A stretch of DNA of 37,330 bases from Neoroseomonas eburnea (GTDB taxonomy: Bacteria; Pseudomonadota; Alphaproteobacteria; Acetobacterales; Acetobacteraceae), in NCBI RefSeq assembly GCF_018129005.1, contig NZ_JAAEDL010000037.1, positions 1 to 37,330 of the forward strand. Reading direction: 5' to 3'. Positions 16,646-26,294 of this stretch are shown in pieces. The translations under genes and the position numbers were made by a program. Under the pieces are notes generated by a model. That model was not told the origin of the DNA. It saw only the letters and a program-made list of their open reading frames with translations, and did no database searches. How positions within the stretch are numbered: the first letter of the stretch is position 1; every line of letters begins with the position of its first letter.

Positions 16646-16706
16646 TCGTCAGTTCCCAACGGACATAAAAAGGGAGGGGGCGCGGGGGAGGTTCTCCTCC
16701 CCCGCC
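16646..16706. repeat. Dispersed hairpin repeat family 2, copy 2
   Basis: Matches 2946-3007 in order and spacing. The hairpin GCGGGGGAGG-TTCT-CCTCCCCCGC (16682-16705) is perfect over 10 bp. Unlike copy 1 it lies between two genes of the same direction, ending 20 bases before the creatininase-family start, where it could weaken read-through from the amidohydrolase gene. Confidence 0.75.
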
Positions 16707-16726
16707 ACCAGACAGAGGGAACTGCC

Positions 16727-17515
16727 ATGACCCACCGCATCGCCGAACTCACCGCCCCCGAGGTGGCCGACCGGCTCGCCGCGGGCGCCGTCGCCATCCT
16801 GCCGATGGGCAGCCTCGAGACCCATGGTCCGGCCCTGCCGATGGGCGACTACCTGGTCGCCGAGGACATCGCCGGGCGCATCGCCGCCGCCGCGACGGTG
16901 CTGGGTGCCGATGCCCTGGTCGCCCCGGCGATCCCCTTCGGCGGGGAGGATTTCTTCGCCGGCGTCGCCGGCGGCATCACGCTCACCGTCCCGACGCTCA
17001 CCGCCGTCATCGAGGAGATGGCCGAGGCCTTCCTGCGCACCGGCACGCGGCGGATCCTGATCGTCAACGGCCATGCCGGCACCATCGCCCCGGCCGAGGC
17101 CGCCGCCCGCGCCATCCGCCACCGCCACGGCGCCATCATCCCCGCGCTGCACCTGTGGCGGGAGGCCGGCAAGCTCCACGCCGAGCTCGGCGGCCCGGCC
17201 GAAACCTTCGGCCATGGTGGGGATCCGGTCGCCTCGGTCACCCTGCATCTCCGCCCCGAGCTCTGCCTGCCGCAGCGCGCCCGGCCGCGGCAGGCGACGG
17301 GTCCCTATCTCGGCACCCCGCCCACCGGCTTCGGCGCCATCCGCGCGCATGGCGTGGATTTCGCCGTGCCGATGTGGGTGGAGGAAGTCGCCCCCGGCGG
17401 CGTCGCCGCCCCCGATCCGCGCGCTGCCAATGCCGCGCACGGGGAACAGATCGTCCAGCGCCTGGTCGCGGCCGGCGCTGCCATGTGCCTCCATCTCCGG
17501 GACCACGCCCCATGA
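16727..17515 (+). CDS. Creatininase-family protein
   Basis: This 262-residue amidohydrolase-like protein belongs to the family of creatininase (creatinine to creatine) and FAPy deformylase. Metal-site blocks are present: LPMGSLETHGPALPMGDYLV (E, H, D), then a loop with PFGGEDFF, and ILIVNGHAGTIAPAEAAARA, where the usual NGHGGN is NGHAGT. GHGGDPVASV follows, in place of the more common GHAGE. These changes make true creatinine hydrolysis uncertain. ATG 16727 follows AGAGGGAA. The stop overlaps the start of the next gene by ATGA, so the two are translationally coupled. Confidence 0.88.
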   Translation: MTHRIAELTAPEVADRLAAGAVAILPMGSLETHGPALPMGDYLVAEDIAGRIAAAATVLGADALVAPAIPFGGEDFFAGVAGGITLTVPTLTAVIEEMAEAFLRTGTRRILIVNGHAGTIAPAEAAARAIRHRHGAIIPALHLWREAGKLHAELGGPAETFGHGGDPVASVTLHLRPELCLPQRARPRQATGPYLGTPPTGFGAIRAHGVDFAVPMWVEEVAPGGVAAPDPRAANAAHGEQIVQRLVAAGAAMCLHLRDHAP

Positions 17516-18498
17516 CCCGCATCTGCGTCTTCGGCGCCGGCGCCATCGGCAGCCACCTCGCCACCCGCGCCGCGCTCGGCGGCGCGGAGGTCTCGATCGT
17601 CGCCCGCGGCCCGCACCTCGCGGCGGTGCGGGAGAAGGGCATCACGCTGCACGCCCATGACGGCGTGCACAATGTCCGCGTGCAGGCGGAATCCGACCCG
17701 GCCGCGATCGGTCCGGTGGATGCGGTGCTGGTCACCACCAAGGTGCCGGCGCTGCCCGTCGCGGCGCGGGCGATCGCGCCGCTGCTCGGTCCCGACACGC
17801 CGGTCGCCTTCGTCACCAACGGCATCCCCTGGTGGTACTTCCTCCGCCACGGCGGCCCGCGCGAGGGCGAGCGCATCCCGCTGCTCGACCCCGGGGCGGA
17901 GATCGAGGACCGCGTCGGCATCGCCCGCACTCTCGGCGGCGTCGTCTATTCCGCCAGCGCGGTGACCGAGCCCGGGGTCGTCACCTCCGAACATGCCGAC
18001 ATCCGGCTCTTCCTCGGCGAGCCCGACGGCAGCGTCAGCGAGCGCGCGCGGATGATCGCGCGCCACATCGAGGCCGGCGGCATGTCCTGCCCGGTGGTGG
18101 CCGACATCCGCCACCGCATCTGGGGCAAGCTGATGGGCAACCTGACCAGCGGGCCGCTCTGCATCCTCTCGCGCAGCGACATGAAGACGACCCTCGCCGA
18201 CCCGGCGCTCTTCGCCGCCGCGGTGCGGATCGCCGATGAAGGCGCGGCGCTGGCGCTTGCCTATGGCCACGACCTCGCGACCTCCTCCGAGGCGCGCATC
18301 CGCCGCTCGGGCATGATCGCGCACAAGCCTTCCATCCTGCAGGACCTGGAACTCGGCCGGGCGATGGAGATCGACGCGCTCTGCACCGTGCCGCTCGACC
18401 TGGCGCGCCAGGCGGGGGTGGAGATGCCGACCTTCGAACTCTGCGCGCGGCTGGCGACGCAGGCGGCACGGGCGGCGGGACTCTACGCGGCGGCATGA
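17512..18498 (+). CDS. Ketopantoate reductase (PanE/ApbA) family oxidoreductase
   Basis: This 328-residue NAD(P)H-dependent reductase has an N-terminal Rossmann fold with GAGAIGS at 8-14 and the linker VFVTNGIPWWYF-like block near 103. The C-terminal helical domain holds the catalytic lysine in IWGKLMGN (K206) and the substrate glutamate segment PSILQDLELGRAMEID. Family members make pantoate, but many homologues reduce other 2-keto acids. The setting, coupled by ATGA to a creatininase-family gene and behind an amidohydrolase, points to a catabolic 2-ketoacid or hydroxyacid step rather than pantothenate synthesis. I therefore give no panE symbol. Confidence 0.9.
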   Translation: MTRICVFGAGAIGSHLATRAALGGAEVSIVARGPHLAAVREKGITLHAHDGVHNVRVQAESDPAAIGPVDAVLVTTKVPALPVAARAIAPLLGPDTPVAFVTNGIPWWYFLRHGGPREGERIPLLDPGAEIEDRVGIARTLGGVVYSASAVTEPGVVTSEHADIRLFLGEPDGSVSERARMIARHIEAGGMSCPVVADIRHRIWGKLMGNLTSGPLCILSRSDMKTTLADPALFAAAVRIADEGAALALAYGHDLATSSEARIRRSGMIAHKPSILQDLELGRAMEIDALCTVPLDLARQAGVEMPTFELCARLATQAARAAGLYAAA

Positions 18499-18625
18499 GT
18501 GGGGTTCCGCCCCTCGCAAGCTCTCCCCACCGAAGGCCACAGGGCCCTTGGAAGCCGGCCATTGGCGCCGGGCAGCGCGGGTGGTGCAGGCCGTGACGGA
18601 CGCGCACGGCGCCAGGTGATGGATT

Positions 18626-18679
18626 CCAAAGGCCTTTCGGCCTTTGGCGGGGTGGCTTGGAGGGGCAGGGCCCCTCCAA
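18626..18679 (+). repeat. Dispersed double-hairpin repeat family 1, copy 1
   Basis: Hairpin 1 is CCAAAGGCC-TTTC-GGCCTTTGG (18626-18647). After a 9-base spacer CGGGGTGGC, hairpin 2 is TTGGAGGGGC-AGG-GCCCCTCCAA (18657-18679). It fills the gap between the convergent ends of the reductase gene and the RND pump gene and ends 6 bases before the pump stop codon, so it may terminate both. Related copies are at 37149-37202 and 37260-37319. Confidence 0.88.
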
Positions 18680-18684
18680 CCTCA

Positions 18685-21600
18685 TCAAACCCCCGCCAAC
18701 CGCCGCAGCGGCTTCCGCCGCGCCGTCGCGAGCCGTTCCAGCGCCAGGTACACCACCGGCGTCGTGTACAGCGTCAGCACCTGCGACAGGATCATCCCGC
18801 CGATGATGGTGATGCCGAGCGGCGAGCGCAGCTCGGCCCCCGCGCCGGTCGCCAGCGCCAGCGGGACGGCGCCGAACAGCGCCGCCAGCGTGGTCATCAG
18901 GATCGGCCGGAAGCGTTCGCGGCAGGCTTCCAGGATGGCCTGCATGCCGCCTTCGCCGCCCGCGCGCTCGTGCTCCAGCGCGAAGTCCACCATCATGATG
19001 GCGTTCTTCTTCACGATGCCCATCAGCAGGATCACGCCGATCAGCGCGATCAGCGTGAAGGACAGCCCGGTGGCGAGCAGCGCCAGCAGCGCGCCGATCC
19101 CCGCCGTCGGCAGCGTCGAGAGGATGGTCAGCGGATGGATCAGGCTCTCGTACAGCACGCCCAGCACGATGTAGATGGCCAGCACCGCGGCGAGGATCAG
19201 CAGCGGCAGCCCTGACTGGAAGTCCCTGAAGCTGCGCGCATTGCCGGCGAATTCGCCGCGCACCGAGGCCGGCATCTGGATGTCGAGCGCCGCCTTCTCG
19301 ATCGCCGCCGCAGCTTCGCCGAGCGAGACGCCTTCCGCCAGGTTGAAGCTGATGGCCGCCGCGGGGAACAGCCCCTGGTGGGTGATCTGGCGCGGGGAGA
19401 TGCTGCGTTCCAGCCGCGTCACCGCGCCGAGCGGCACCGGCCCGTCGCGGCCGGGCAGGAAGATGCGGTCGAGATTCTCCGGCGCCTCGGTCAGCAGCGG
19501 GTCGATCTCCAGCACCACGCGATACTGGTTGCGCGTGCGGTAGATGGTCGAGACCTGCCGCTGCGCGAAGGCGTTGTTCAGCGCCGCGTCGAGCGCCTGC
19601 ACGGAGATCCCTAGCCGCGCCGCCGCGTCGCGGTCGATGATCAGGCGGGAGACGAGGCCGGTGCGCTGCTGGTCGCTCGACACGTCCTCGATCTGCGGCA
19701 CGGTGCGGAGCTGGCGGACCAGCGCCTCGCTCCAGGTGAAGAGCTCCTCGATGTCCGGCGTCAGCAGCACGTACTGGTAGGATGCATTGCCCTGCCGCCC
19801 GCCGACGACGATGTCGGAGACCGGGCGCATGAAGGTCTGCACGCCGGTCACGGTGGCGAGCGGCCGGCGCAGCCGGTTGATGACGTCGTTCGCATTGATC
19901 CCCGGCCGCTGCGCCTGCGGCACCAGCGTCAGTTGCAGCCGCACCGAGGCGGAGGAACCGAAGAACCCTCCGCCGCCGACCGAGGCGGAGACGTTCTCCA
20001 CCGCCGGATCGGCGCGGATCACCTCCATCACCCGTTGCTGGTAGACGGTCATCTGCTGGAAGGAGGTGTCGGGCTGCGCCTGGACGAAGCCGAAGATCAG
20101 CCCGCTGTCCTGGTCGGGGAAGAAGCCCTTCGGCACCACCGTGTAGAGCCAGACGGTCAGCCCCACGAGGCCGAAGGTGAGCGCCAGCATGGTCCGCCGC
20201 CAGCGCAGCGCGACCGCGAGGCTGCGGATGTAGCCCGCGATCAGCCGGTCCATCCCCGCTTCGAAGGCGCGGCCGAACCAGCCGGGCGGGCGCGGCGTGC
20301 GGCTGGCGAGATGCGCCGCCAGCATGGGCGTGACGGTCAGCGAGATGAGCGCGGAGATCGCGACGGCGATGGTCAGCGTCGCGGCGAATTCGCGCAGCAT
20401 GCGCCCCACCAGCCCGCCCATGAAGAGCAGCGGGATGAACACCGCGACCAGCGACAGGCTGATCGAGACGACGGTGAAGCCGATCTGCCGCGCGCCTTCC
20501 AGCGCCGCTTCCATCGGCTTCATGCCGCGCTCGGTGAAGCGGGCCATGTTCTCGATCATCACGATGGCGTCGTCCACCACGAAGCCGACCGAGATGGTCA
20601 GCGCCATCAGCGTGAAGTTGTTGAGCGAGAACCCCGCCAGCCACATGCAGCCGATGGTGCCGAGCAGGGAGAGCGGCACCGCTACGCCGGCGGCGAAGAT
20701 CGCCGACTTGCGCCGCAGGAAGGCGGCGACCACCAGCACGACCAGGACGATGCTGATCAGCAGCGCGTGCTCCACCTCCTTCACGCTGTCGCGGATGGAC
20801 TGCGACCGGTCGCGCATGATGGCGACGTCGATGCCCGCCGGCATCCAGCGCTGCAGGTCCGGCAGCAGCGCGCGGATGTTGTCCACCACCTCCAGCACAT
20901 TGGCGTCGGCCTGCTTGTAGACGGTGACGATGACGGCGGGCCGCCCGTTGTAGAGGCCGGCCTGGCGGCGGTCGCGCGGACCCTGCTCGACACGGGCGAT
21001 GCTGTCGAGCCGGACCAGCGCATCGCCGGAACGGTGGACCACGACGGAGGCGAATTCGCCGGGCGTGGTCAGCCGGTCGTTGACCGAGATGGTGGCGGAT
21101 TGCTCCGGCCCATCGATGAAGCCGGTCGCCTGGGTGACGTTGGCGCGGGTGATGGAGGTGCGGATCTGGTCGAAGGAGATGCCGGCCGCGGCCGCGGCGG
21201 CGGGGTCCACCGAGACGCGGATGGCGGGCTGCTCGGCGCCGGCGAGGCTCACCTGCGCGGTGCCCGACACCTGCGCGATGCGCGGGGCGAGGATGCTGTC
21301 GGCGGCATCGTAGATGACGCCCGGCGCCACCGTGTCGGACGTCAGCGCGAGGATCAGCACCGGCGCATCGGCGGGGTTCAGCTTGCGGAAGGAGGGCGGG
21401 GCCGTCAGCCCCGAGGGCAGGTCGGGCCCCGCCGCGTTGATCGCCGCCTGCACGTCGCGCGCGGCGGAGGCGATGGAGCGCGACAGGTCGAACTGCACGA
21501 TGACGTTCGCGCTGCCCAGGCTGGAGGTGGAGGTCATCTCCGTCACGCCCGGGATCTCGCCGAGGCGCCGTTCCAGCGGCGCGGCGACGGAGGAGGCCAT

Positions 21601-21774
21601 GATGATCGGATCGGCGCCGGGCTGGCTGGCGCTGACGGCGATGGTCGGGAAATCGACCTTCGGCAGGGGTGCGACCGGCAGGTCGAAATAGGCGACGATC
21701 CCCGCGAGCGCGAGGCCGATCGCCAGCAGCGAGGTGCCGATCGGGCGGGCGATGAAGGGGGCGGAGATCGCCAT
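18685..21774 (-). CDS. RND efflux pump permease, MdtC-like
   Basis: This 1029-residue inner-membrane proton-driven exporter begins with the typical FIARPIGTSLLAIGLALAG and has two sets of six transmembrane helices split by periplasmic pore domains. The proton-relay aspartates are in ISVGFVVDDAIVMIEN near residue 400. FPTIAVSASQPGADP opens the first pore domain, and GVILLMGIVKKNAIMMVDFA is in the second half. Of the RND classes it looks most like MdtC, and the neighbouring pump looks like MdtB, which work as a B2C heterotrimer in E. coli. It lies 4 bases after the first pump gene and is the last gene of the operon. Confidence 0.93.
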   Translation of the reverse strand: MAISAPFIARPIGTSLLAIGLALAGIVAYFDLPVAPLPKVDFPTIAVSASQPGADPIIMASSVAAPLERRLGEIPGVTEMTSTSSLGSANVIVQFDLSRSIASAARDVQAAINAAGPDLPSGLTAPPSFRKLNPADAPVLILALTSDTVAPGVIYDAADSILAPRIAQVSGTAQVSLAGAEQPAIRVSVDPAAAAAAGISFDQIRTSITRANVTQATGFIDGPEQSATISVNDRLTTPGEFASVVVHRSGDALVRLDSIARVEQGPRDRRQAGLYNGRPAVIVTVYKQADANVLEVVDNIRALLPDLQRWMPAGIDVAIMRDRSQSIRDSVKEVEHALLISIVLVVLVVAAFLRRKSAIFAAGVAVPLSLLGTIGCMWLAGFSLNNFTLMALTISVGFVVDDAIVMIENMARFTERGMKPMEAALEGARQIGFTVVSISLSLVAVFIPLLFMGGLVGRMLREFAATLTIAVAISALISLTVTPMLAAHLASRTPRPPGWFGRAFEAGMDRLIAGYIRSLAVALRWRRTMLALTFGLVGLTVWLYTVVPKGFFPDQDSGLIFGFVQAQPDTSFQQMTVYQQRVMEVIRADPAVENVSASVGGGGFFGSSASVRLQLTLVPQAQRPGINANDVINRLRRPLATVTGVQTFMRPVSDIVVGGRQGNASYQYVLLTPDIEELFTWSEALVRQLRTVPQIEDVSSDQQRTGLVSRLIIDRDAAARLGISVQALDAALNNAFAQRQVSTIYRTRNQYRVVLEIDPLLTEAPENLDRIFLPGRDGPVPLGAVTRLERSISPRQITHQGLFPAAAISFNLAEGVSLGEAAAAIEKAALDIQMPASVRGEFAGNARSFRDFQSGLPLLILAAVLAIYIVLGVLYESLIHPLTILSTLPTAGIGALLALLATGLSFTLIALIGVILLMGIVKKNAIMMVDFALEHERAGGEGGMQAILEACRERFRPILMTTLAALFGAVPLALATGAGAELRSPLGITIIGGMILSQVLTLYTTPVVYLALERLATARRKPLRRLAGV

Positions 21775-21778
21775 GGCG

Positions 21779-24700
21779 CTATTCCGCCGGCTGCGCCCGC
21801 GGGCGATGGACCAGCGCGGCGGCGCGGGCGCGCAGCGCCTCCATCGCCAGGTAGATCACCGGCGTGGTGTAGAGCGTGATGACCTGGCTCAGCAGCAGCC
21901 CGCCGATCACCGAGATGCCGAGCGGCAGGCGCAGCTCGCTGCCCGCGCCATGGCCCATCACCAGCGGCACCGCGCCGAGGATCGCGGCGAGGGTCGTCAT
22001 CATGATGGGGCGGAAGCGCAGGATGGAGGCCTCGGTGATCGCCTCGCGCGGCGACATCCCGTGCTCGCGCTGCGCGTCGATCGCGAAGTCGATCATCATG
22101 ATGGCGTTCTTCTTGACGATGCCCATCAGCAGCACGATGCCGATCAGCCCGACCACCGACAGGTCGAGCCCGAACATCCGCAGCGCGAGCAGCGCCCCGA
22201 TGCCGGCCGAAGGCAGGGTCGAGAGGATGGTGATCGGATGGATCACGCTCTCGTACAGCACGCCGAGCACGATGTAGATCACGATGATCGCGGCGAGGAT
22301 CAGCCAGCCCTGGCCCGCCAGGGACCGCATGAATTCCGCCGCGTCGCCGCCATAGCTGCCGACGATGGTGTCGGGCATGCCGAGCTCGCTCTCGGCGCGC
22401 GCGACGGCCGCCACCGCCTCCCCGAGCGAGACGCCGGGAGCGAGGTTGAAGCTGAGCGTCACCGCCGGGAACTGGTCCTGCCGTGTCACCGTCAGCGGCC
22501 CGGGCAGGCGGGCGATGGTGGCGAGCTCGGCGAGCGGCACCTGTGCGCTGGTCGTGGTCGTGCTGCCATTGGCGGTGACGGAGCTGCTGCCCGGCACGCG
22601 CAACTGCCCGATCACGGCGGGGTCGCTCGCCATCGCCGGATCGATCTCCAGCACCACGCGGTACTGGTTGCTCTGCCCGTAGATGGTGCTGATCTGGCGC
22701 TGGCCGAAGGCGTTGTAGAGCGTGTCGTCGATCGCCTGCATCGTCACGCCGAGCCGCGCGGCGCGCGCGCGGTCCACCTCCAGCGCCAGGCGCAGCCCGT
22801 CCTCCCGCTGGTCGGTCGCGACGTCGCGCAGCTCGGGCAGGGCGCGCAGCGCCTCGAGCAGCCGCGGCGCCCAGGTGGCGAGCTCGACGGCCGAGGAATC
22901 CATCAGCGTGTACTGGTACTGGGTGCTGGAGGCTCGCGTGCCGATCTGGATGTCCTGCACGAGCTGCGGATAGGCGACGATGCCCGGAATCGCGGCGAGG
23001 CGCGGCGCCAGCCGGTCGAGCACCGCCTGCGTCTCGTCGTGGCGTTCCGCGCGTGGCCGCAGCACCACGGTCAGCCGCCCGGTGTTCTGCGCCGGGTTGA
23101 TGGTGCCCGCACCGGCCACCGAGGCGACGGAGGCCACCTCCGGGTCCTGCGCGACGATCTCCGCCAACTGCCGTTGCAGGTCCGTCATGCGGCGGAAGGA
23201 GACGTCCTGCGGCGCCTCGGTCGTGATGGTGATGATCCCGGTGTCCTGCAGCGGCAGGAAGCCCTTGGGTACGGCGACATAGAGCCAGACGGTGCCGCCC
23301 AGCGTCAGCGCGGCGAGGGCGAGCATCAGCCCTTCCCGCCGCAGCGCCCAGGCGAGGCTGCGCGCATAGGCGCGGCGCAGCGCCTCGAACCCTGCCTCGA
23401 AGGCGCGGTTGATCGCGCCGGGGCGTTCCTCCTCCGCCGGGCGGAGCAGGTAGCCGCACATCATCGGCGTCAGCGTCAGGGAGATCACCATCGACACCAG
23501 CACCGAGACCGACAGCACGATGGCGAATTCGCGGAACAGCCGCCCGACCACGCCCTCCATGAACAGCAGCGGGATGAAGACCGCGATCAGCGAGACGGTC
23601 AGCGAGACGATGGTGAAGCCGATCTGCCGCGCGCCCTCATAGGCCGCTTCCAGCGGCGGCATGCCCTTCTCGACGAAGCGCACGACGTTCTCGATCATCA
23701 CGATGGCGTCGTCGACGATGAAGCCGGTCGCGATGACCAGCGCCATCAGCGAGAGGTTGTCGATGGTGTAGCCGCACAGCGCCATCACCCCGAAGGTGCC
23801 GACGATCGACAGCGGCAGCGCGATGCCGGGCACGATGGTCGCGCGCACCGTGCGCAGGAACAGGAAGATCACCAGCACCACCAGCACGATGGCGATGACC
23901 AGCGTCATCTGCACCTCGGTCACCGAGGCGCGGATCATCTCGGTGCGGTCGGCGACGATGGAAAGCTGCGTGCCGGCCGGCAGGGCGCGCTCCAGTGTCT
24001 GCAGCTGCGCCCGCAGGGCGGCGACCGTTGCGACGATGTTCGCCCCCGGCTGGCGCTGCACGTCCACCAGGATCGCCGGCCGGCCGTTGTGCCAGGCGGC
24101 GGTGAGCGTGTTCTCGAGGTCCTCGACCGCGGCGCCGACATCGCGCAGGCGCACCGGCGCATCCCCGCGCCAGGCGATGATGACGTTCTCGAAGGCGGAA
24201 GGCGCGGTGAGCTGGTCGTTCGCCATCACCGCCGAGGCCTGCTGCGGCCCATCCACCGATCCCTTCGGCCCGGCGACATTGGCCGCGACGATCGCGGTCC
24301 TGACATCCTCGAGCCCGAGGTTGTAGGCGGCCAGCCGGTGGGGATCGACCTGCAGCCGCACGGCCGGCCGCATGTTGCCCTGCACGGCGACGCGCCCGAC
24401 GCCGCCGACCTGCGCCAGCCGCTGTGCGAGCAGCGTGTCCACCGCATCCGACAGCCGCGCGACCGGCAGCGTGTCGGAGGTTAGCGCGAGCGTCAGGATC
24501 GGCGGGTCCGCCGGGTTCACCTTGGCGTAGGTCGGTGGGTAGGGCAGGGAGGAGGGCAGGGTGCCGCGCGCCGCGTTGATCGCCGCCTGCACGTCCTGCG
24601 CCGCGTCGTCGATGTCGCGCCCGAGGTTGAACTGCAGCGTGATGCGGCTGACGCCCGGCCCGCTGACCGAGACGATCTCGTTGAGCCCCGCGATCTGCGC

Positions 24701-24913
24701 GAGCTGCCTCTCGAGCGAGGCCGTGACCAGCACCGCGACCGTGTCGGGGGACGCGCCGGGAAGCTGCGTCGTCACCTGGATGGTCGGGAAATCGACCTCC
24801 GGCAGCGAGGACACCGGCAGGCGCAGATAGCCGTAGAGCCCGGCGAGCAGCACCGCGACCGCGAGCAGCGAGGTGGCGATCGGCCGCGCGATGAAGGGGG
24901 CGGAGATGTTCAT
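21779..24913 (-). CDS. RND efflux pump permease, MdtB-like
   Basis: This 1044-residue RND pump starts at ATG 24913 (MNISAPFIARPIATSLLAVA), where the family N-terminus begins. An open frame continues 33 residues upstream but is arginine-rich and overlaps the adaptor gene. LPEVDFPTIQVTTQLPGASP, the proton-relay GFIVDDAIVMIENVVRF near 400, and GIVLLMGIVKKNAIMMIDFA are conserved. It begins 10 bases after the adaptor stop. Two different pumps in one operon with one adaptor suggest a mixed trimer. Substrates cannot be inferred; MdtABC exports bile salts and some antibiotics in E. coli. Confidence 0.93.
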   Translation of the reverse strand: MNISAPFIARPIATSLLAVAVLLAGLYGYLRLPVSSLPEVDFPTIQVTTQLPGASPDTVAVLVTASLERQLAQIAGLNEIVSVSGPGVSRITLQFNLGRDIDDAAQDVQAAINAARGTLPSSLPYPPTYAKVNPADPPILTLALTSDTLPVARLSDAVDTLLAQRLAQVGGVGRVAVQGNMRPAVRLQVDPHRLAAYNLGLEDVRTAIVAANVAGPKGSVDGPQQASAVMANDQLTAPSAFENVIIAWRGDAPVRLRDVGAAVEDLENTLTAAWHNGRPAILVDVQRQPGANIVATVAALRAQLQTLERALPAGTQLSIVADRTEMIRASVTEVQMTLVIAIVLVVLVIFLFLRTVRATIVPGIALPLSIVGTFGVMALCGYTIDNLSLMALVIATGFIVDDAIVMIENVVRFVEKGMPPLEAAYEGARQIGFTIVSLTVSLIAVFIPLLFMEGVVGRLFREFAIVLSVSVLVSMVISLTLTPMMCGYLLRPAEEERPGAINRAFEAGFEALRRAYARSLAWALRREGLMLALAALTLGGTVWLYVAVPKGFLPLQDTGIITITTEAPQDVSFRRMTDLQRQLAEIVAQDPEVASVASVAGAGTINPAQNTGRLTVVLRPRAERHDETQAVLDRLAPRLAAIPGIVAYPQLVQDIQIGTRASSTQYQYTLMDSSAVELATWAPRLLEALRALPELRDVATDQREDGLRLALEVDRARAARLGVTMQAIDDTLYNAFGQRQISTIYGQSNQYRVVLEIDPAMASDPAVIGQLRVPGSSSVTANGSTTTTSAQVPLAELATIARLPGPLTVTRQDQFPAVTLSFNLAPGVSLGEAVAAVARAESELGMPDTIVGSYGGDAAEFMRSLAGQGWLILAAIIVIYIVLGVLYESVIHPITILSTLPSAGIGALLALRMFGLDLSVVGLIGIVLLMGIVKKNAIMMIDFAIDAQREHGMSPREAITEASILRFRPIMMTTLAAILGAVPLVMGHGAGSELRLPLGISVIGGLLLSQVITLYTTPVIYLAMEALRARAAALVHRPRAQPAE

Positions 24914-24923
24914 TCTCCGCGCG

Positions 24924-26294
24924 TCACCTCGGCCCGCCGGGCGGTCCCGGCGGCAGCCCCGCGGGCGGTTCGCCGCGCTGCTGCGGGCGGCGCCGCTGCG
25001 GCTGCGGGGCACTCGGCGGCGGGCGCACCGGCTCGGCCACTTGCACCGTGGCGCCGGCGACGAGGCGCAGCGCGCCGGATGTCACCACGCGTTCGCCCGG
25101 CCGCAGCCCGCGTTCCACCACCGCCTGGGTGCCGGACACCACGCCGAGCGTCAGCGGCCGCTGCTCCACCGTGCTGTCGGCCCTCACGACGAAGGCGTAG
25201 GGTCCGTCCGGCCCGCGCTGCACCGCAACCAGCGGAATGGCGGTGACGTCCCGCAGCATCGCCACCTGCAGGCGGATGTTGACGAAGGCGCCGGGCCAGA
25301 GCCGCTGGTCGTCATTGGCAAAGGTGGCCTTCAGCCGGATCGTGCCGGTCGCCTGGTCCACCTGGTTGTCCACCGTGACCAGCGTGCCGACCGGGTTGGC
25401 CGGCGGCGGCGCGCCGTTCGCACGCGGGACCGTGGTGGCCGGCAGCCGCGCCTCCACCTGCACCGGGCCGTCGGCGATCGCCTGCATCACCTGCGGGAGC
25501 GCCTGCTGCGGCAGGGTGAAGGTGATGCTGATCGGGCGGATCTGCGTCACCGTGACGATGCCGCCGGAACTGCTCTGCACCAGGTTGCCGATATCGACCT
25601 GGCGCAGCCCGACGCGCCCATCCACCGGGGAACGGATCACCGTGTAGTCCAGTTGCACCCGCGCGCTGTCGATCGTCGCCTGGTCGTACTGCACCTGCGC
25701 CTCGAGCTGCGCGACGGTCGCGCGCTGCGTGTCGAGCGTCTGCTGCGACGCGCCGTTGCTGCGCACGAGCTGCGTGTAGCGCTGCAGGTCGAGCCGCGCA
25801 TTGGCGAGCTGCGCCTCCCGCTGCGCCTTGGTGGCGACCGCCTGGTCGAGCGCGGCCTGGTAGGCGCGCGGGTCGAGCCGCACCAGCACGTCGCCCGCCT
25901 TCACCTCCTGCCCTTCGGTGAAGGCGATCTCGGTGATGCGGCCGGTGACCTGCGGCACGATGGTGATGGTGTTGAAGGCCTGCACCGTACCGAGCGCGTC
26001 GAGCACGATGGGCACCTCCGTCACCGCCGCCTCCGCCGCGCTGACCGGCACCGAGAAGCCGCCGCGCCCGCGCGGCCCGCCCGAAGGGCCGAAGCCCGCC
26101 GGCGCCGCCGCCGTCGCCGCGCGCTGCGCCGGCGAGGCAACGGGCAGCCAGCCGCGCTGCCACGCATACCACCCGCCGCCGCCGAGCAGCACCAGCAGCA
26201 CCAGCCAGCGCCAGACGCGCCGGCGGCGCTGCGGGGGCGCCGATTCCAGCGTACCCGGCGGCTCGGGCAGCGGCGGGCGCGGCAGCTCGTTCAT
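24924..26294 (-). CDS. RND periplasmic adaptor (membrane fusion protein), MdtA-like
   Basis: This 456-residue adaptor links the RND pumps to the outer-membrane channel. It has a proline-rich cytoplasmic start, one membrane anchor (WRWLVLLVLLGGGGWYAW, about 28-45), and a lipoyl half-motif GRITEIAFTEGQEVKAGDVL. A coiled-coil hairpin with many Gln/Ala (about 145-215) comes next. Then YTVIRSPVDGRVGLRQVDIG, the beta-barrel region and GLRPGERVVTSGALRLVAGA. The C-terminal 40 residues are proline/arginine-rich. Its ATG overlaps the outer-membrane gene stop (ATGA) and GGAAGGA lies just upstream, so it is translationally coupled. Confidence 0.93.
   Translation of the reverse strand: MNELPRPPLPEPPGTLESAPPQRRRRVWRWLVLLVLLGGGGWYAWQRGWLPVASPAQRAATAAAPAGFGPSGGPRGRGGFSVPVSAAEAAVTEVPIVLDALGTVQAFNTITIVPQVTGRITEIAFTEGQEVKAGDVLVRLDPRAYQAALDQAVATKAQREAQLANARLDLQRYTQLVRSNGASQQTLDTQRATVAQLEAQVQYDQATIDSARVQLDYTVIRSPVDGRVGLRQVDIGNLVQSSSGGIVTVTQIRPISITFTLPQQALPQVMQAIADGPVQVEARLPATTVPRANGAPPPANPVGTLVTVDNQVDQATGTIRLKATFANDDQRLWPGAFVNIRLQVAMLRDVTAIPLVAVQRGPDGPYAFVVRADSTVEQRPLTLGVVSGTQAVVERGLRPGERVVTSGALRLVAGATVQVAEPVRPPPSAPQPQRRRPQQRGEPPAGLPPGPPGGPR

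Noticed and set aside
17512..18498. Assignment as biosynthetic panE
   Set aside because: The fold and catalytic residues fit, but the gene is coupled to a creatininase-family gene in a catabolic setting, and paralogues with other substrates are common.
21734..24484. 916-residue plus-strand open frame opposite the MdtB-like pump
   Set aside because: It mirrors the RND gene in the opposite frame, has histidine/arginine/aspartate-rich low complexity and matches no family.
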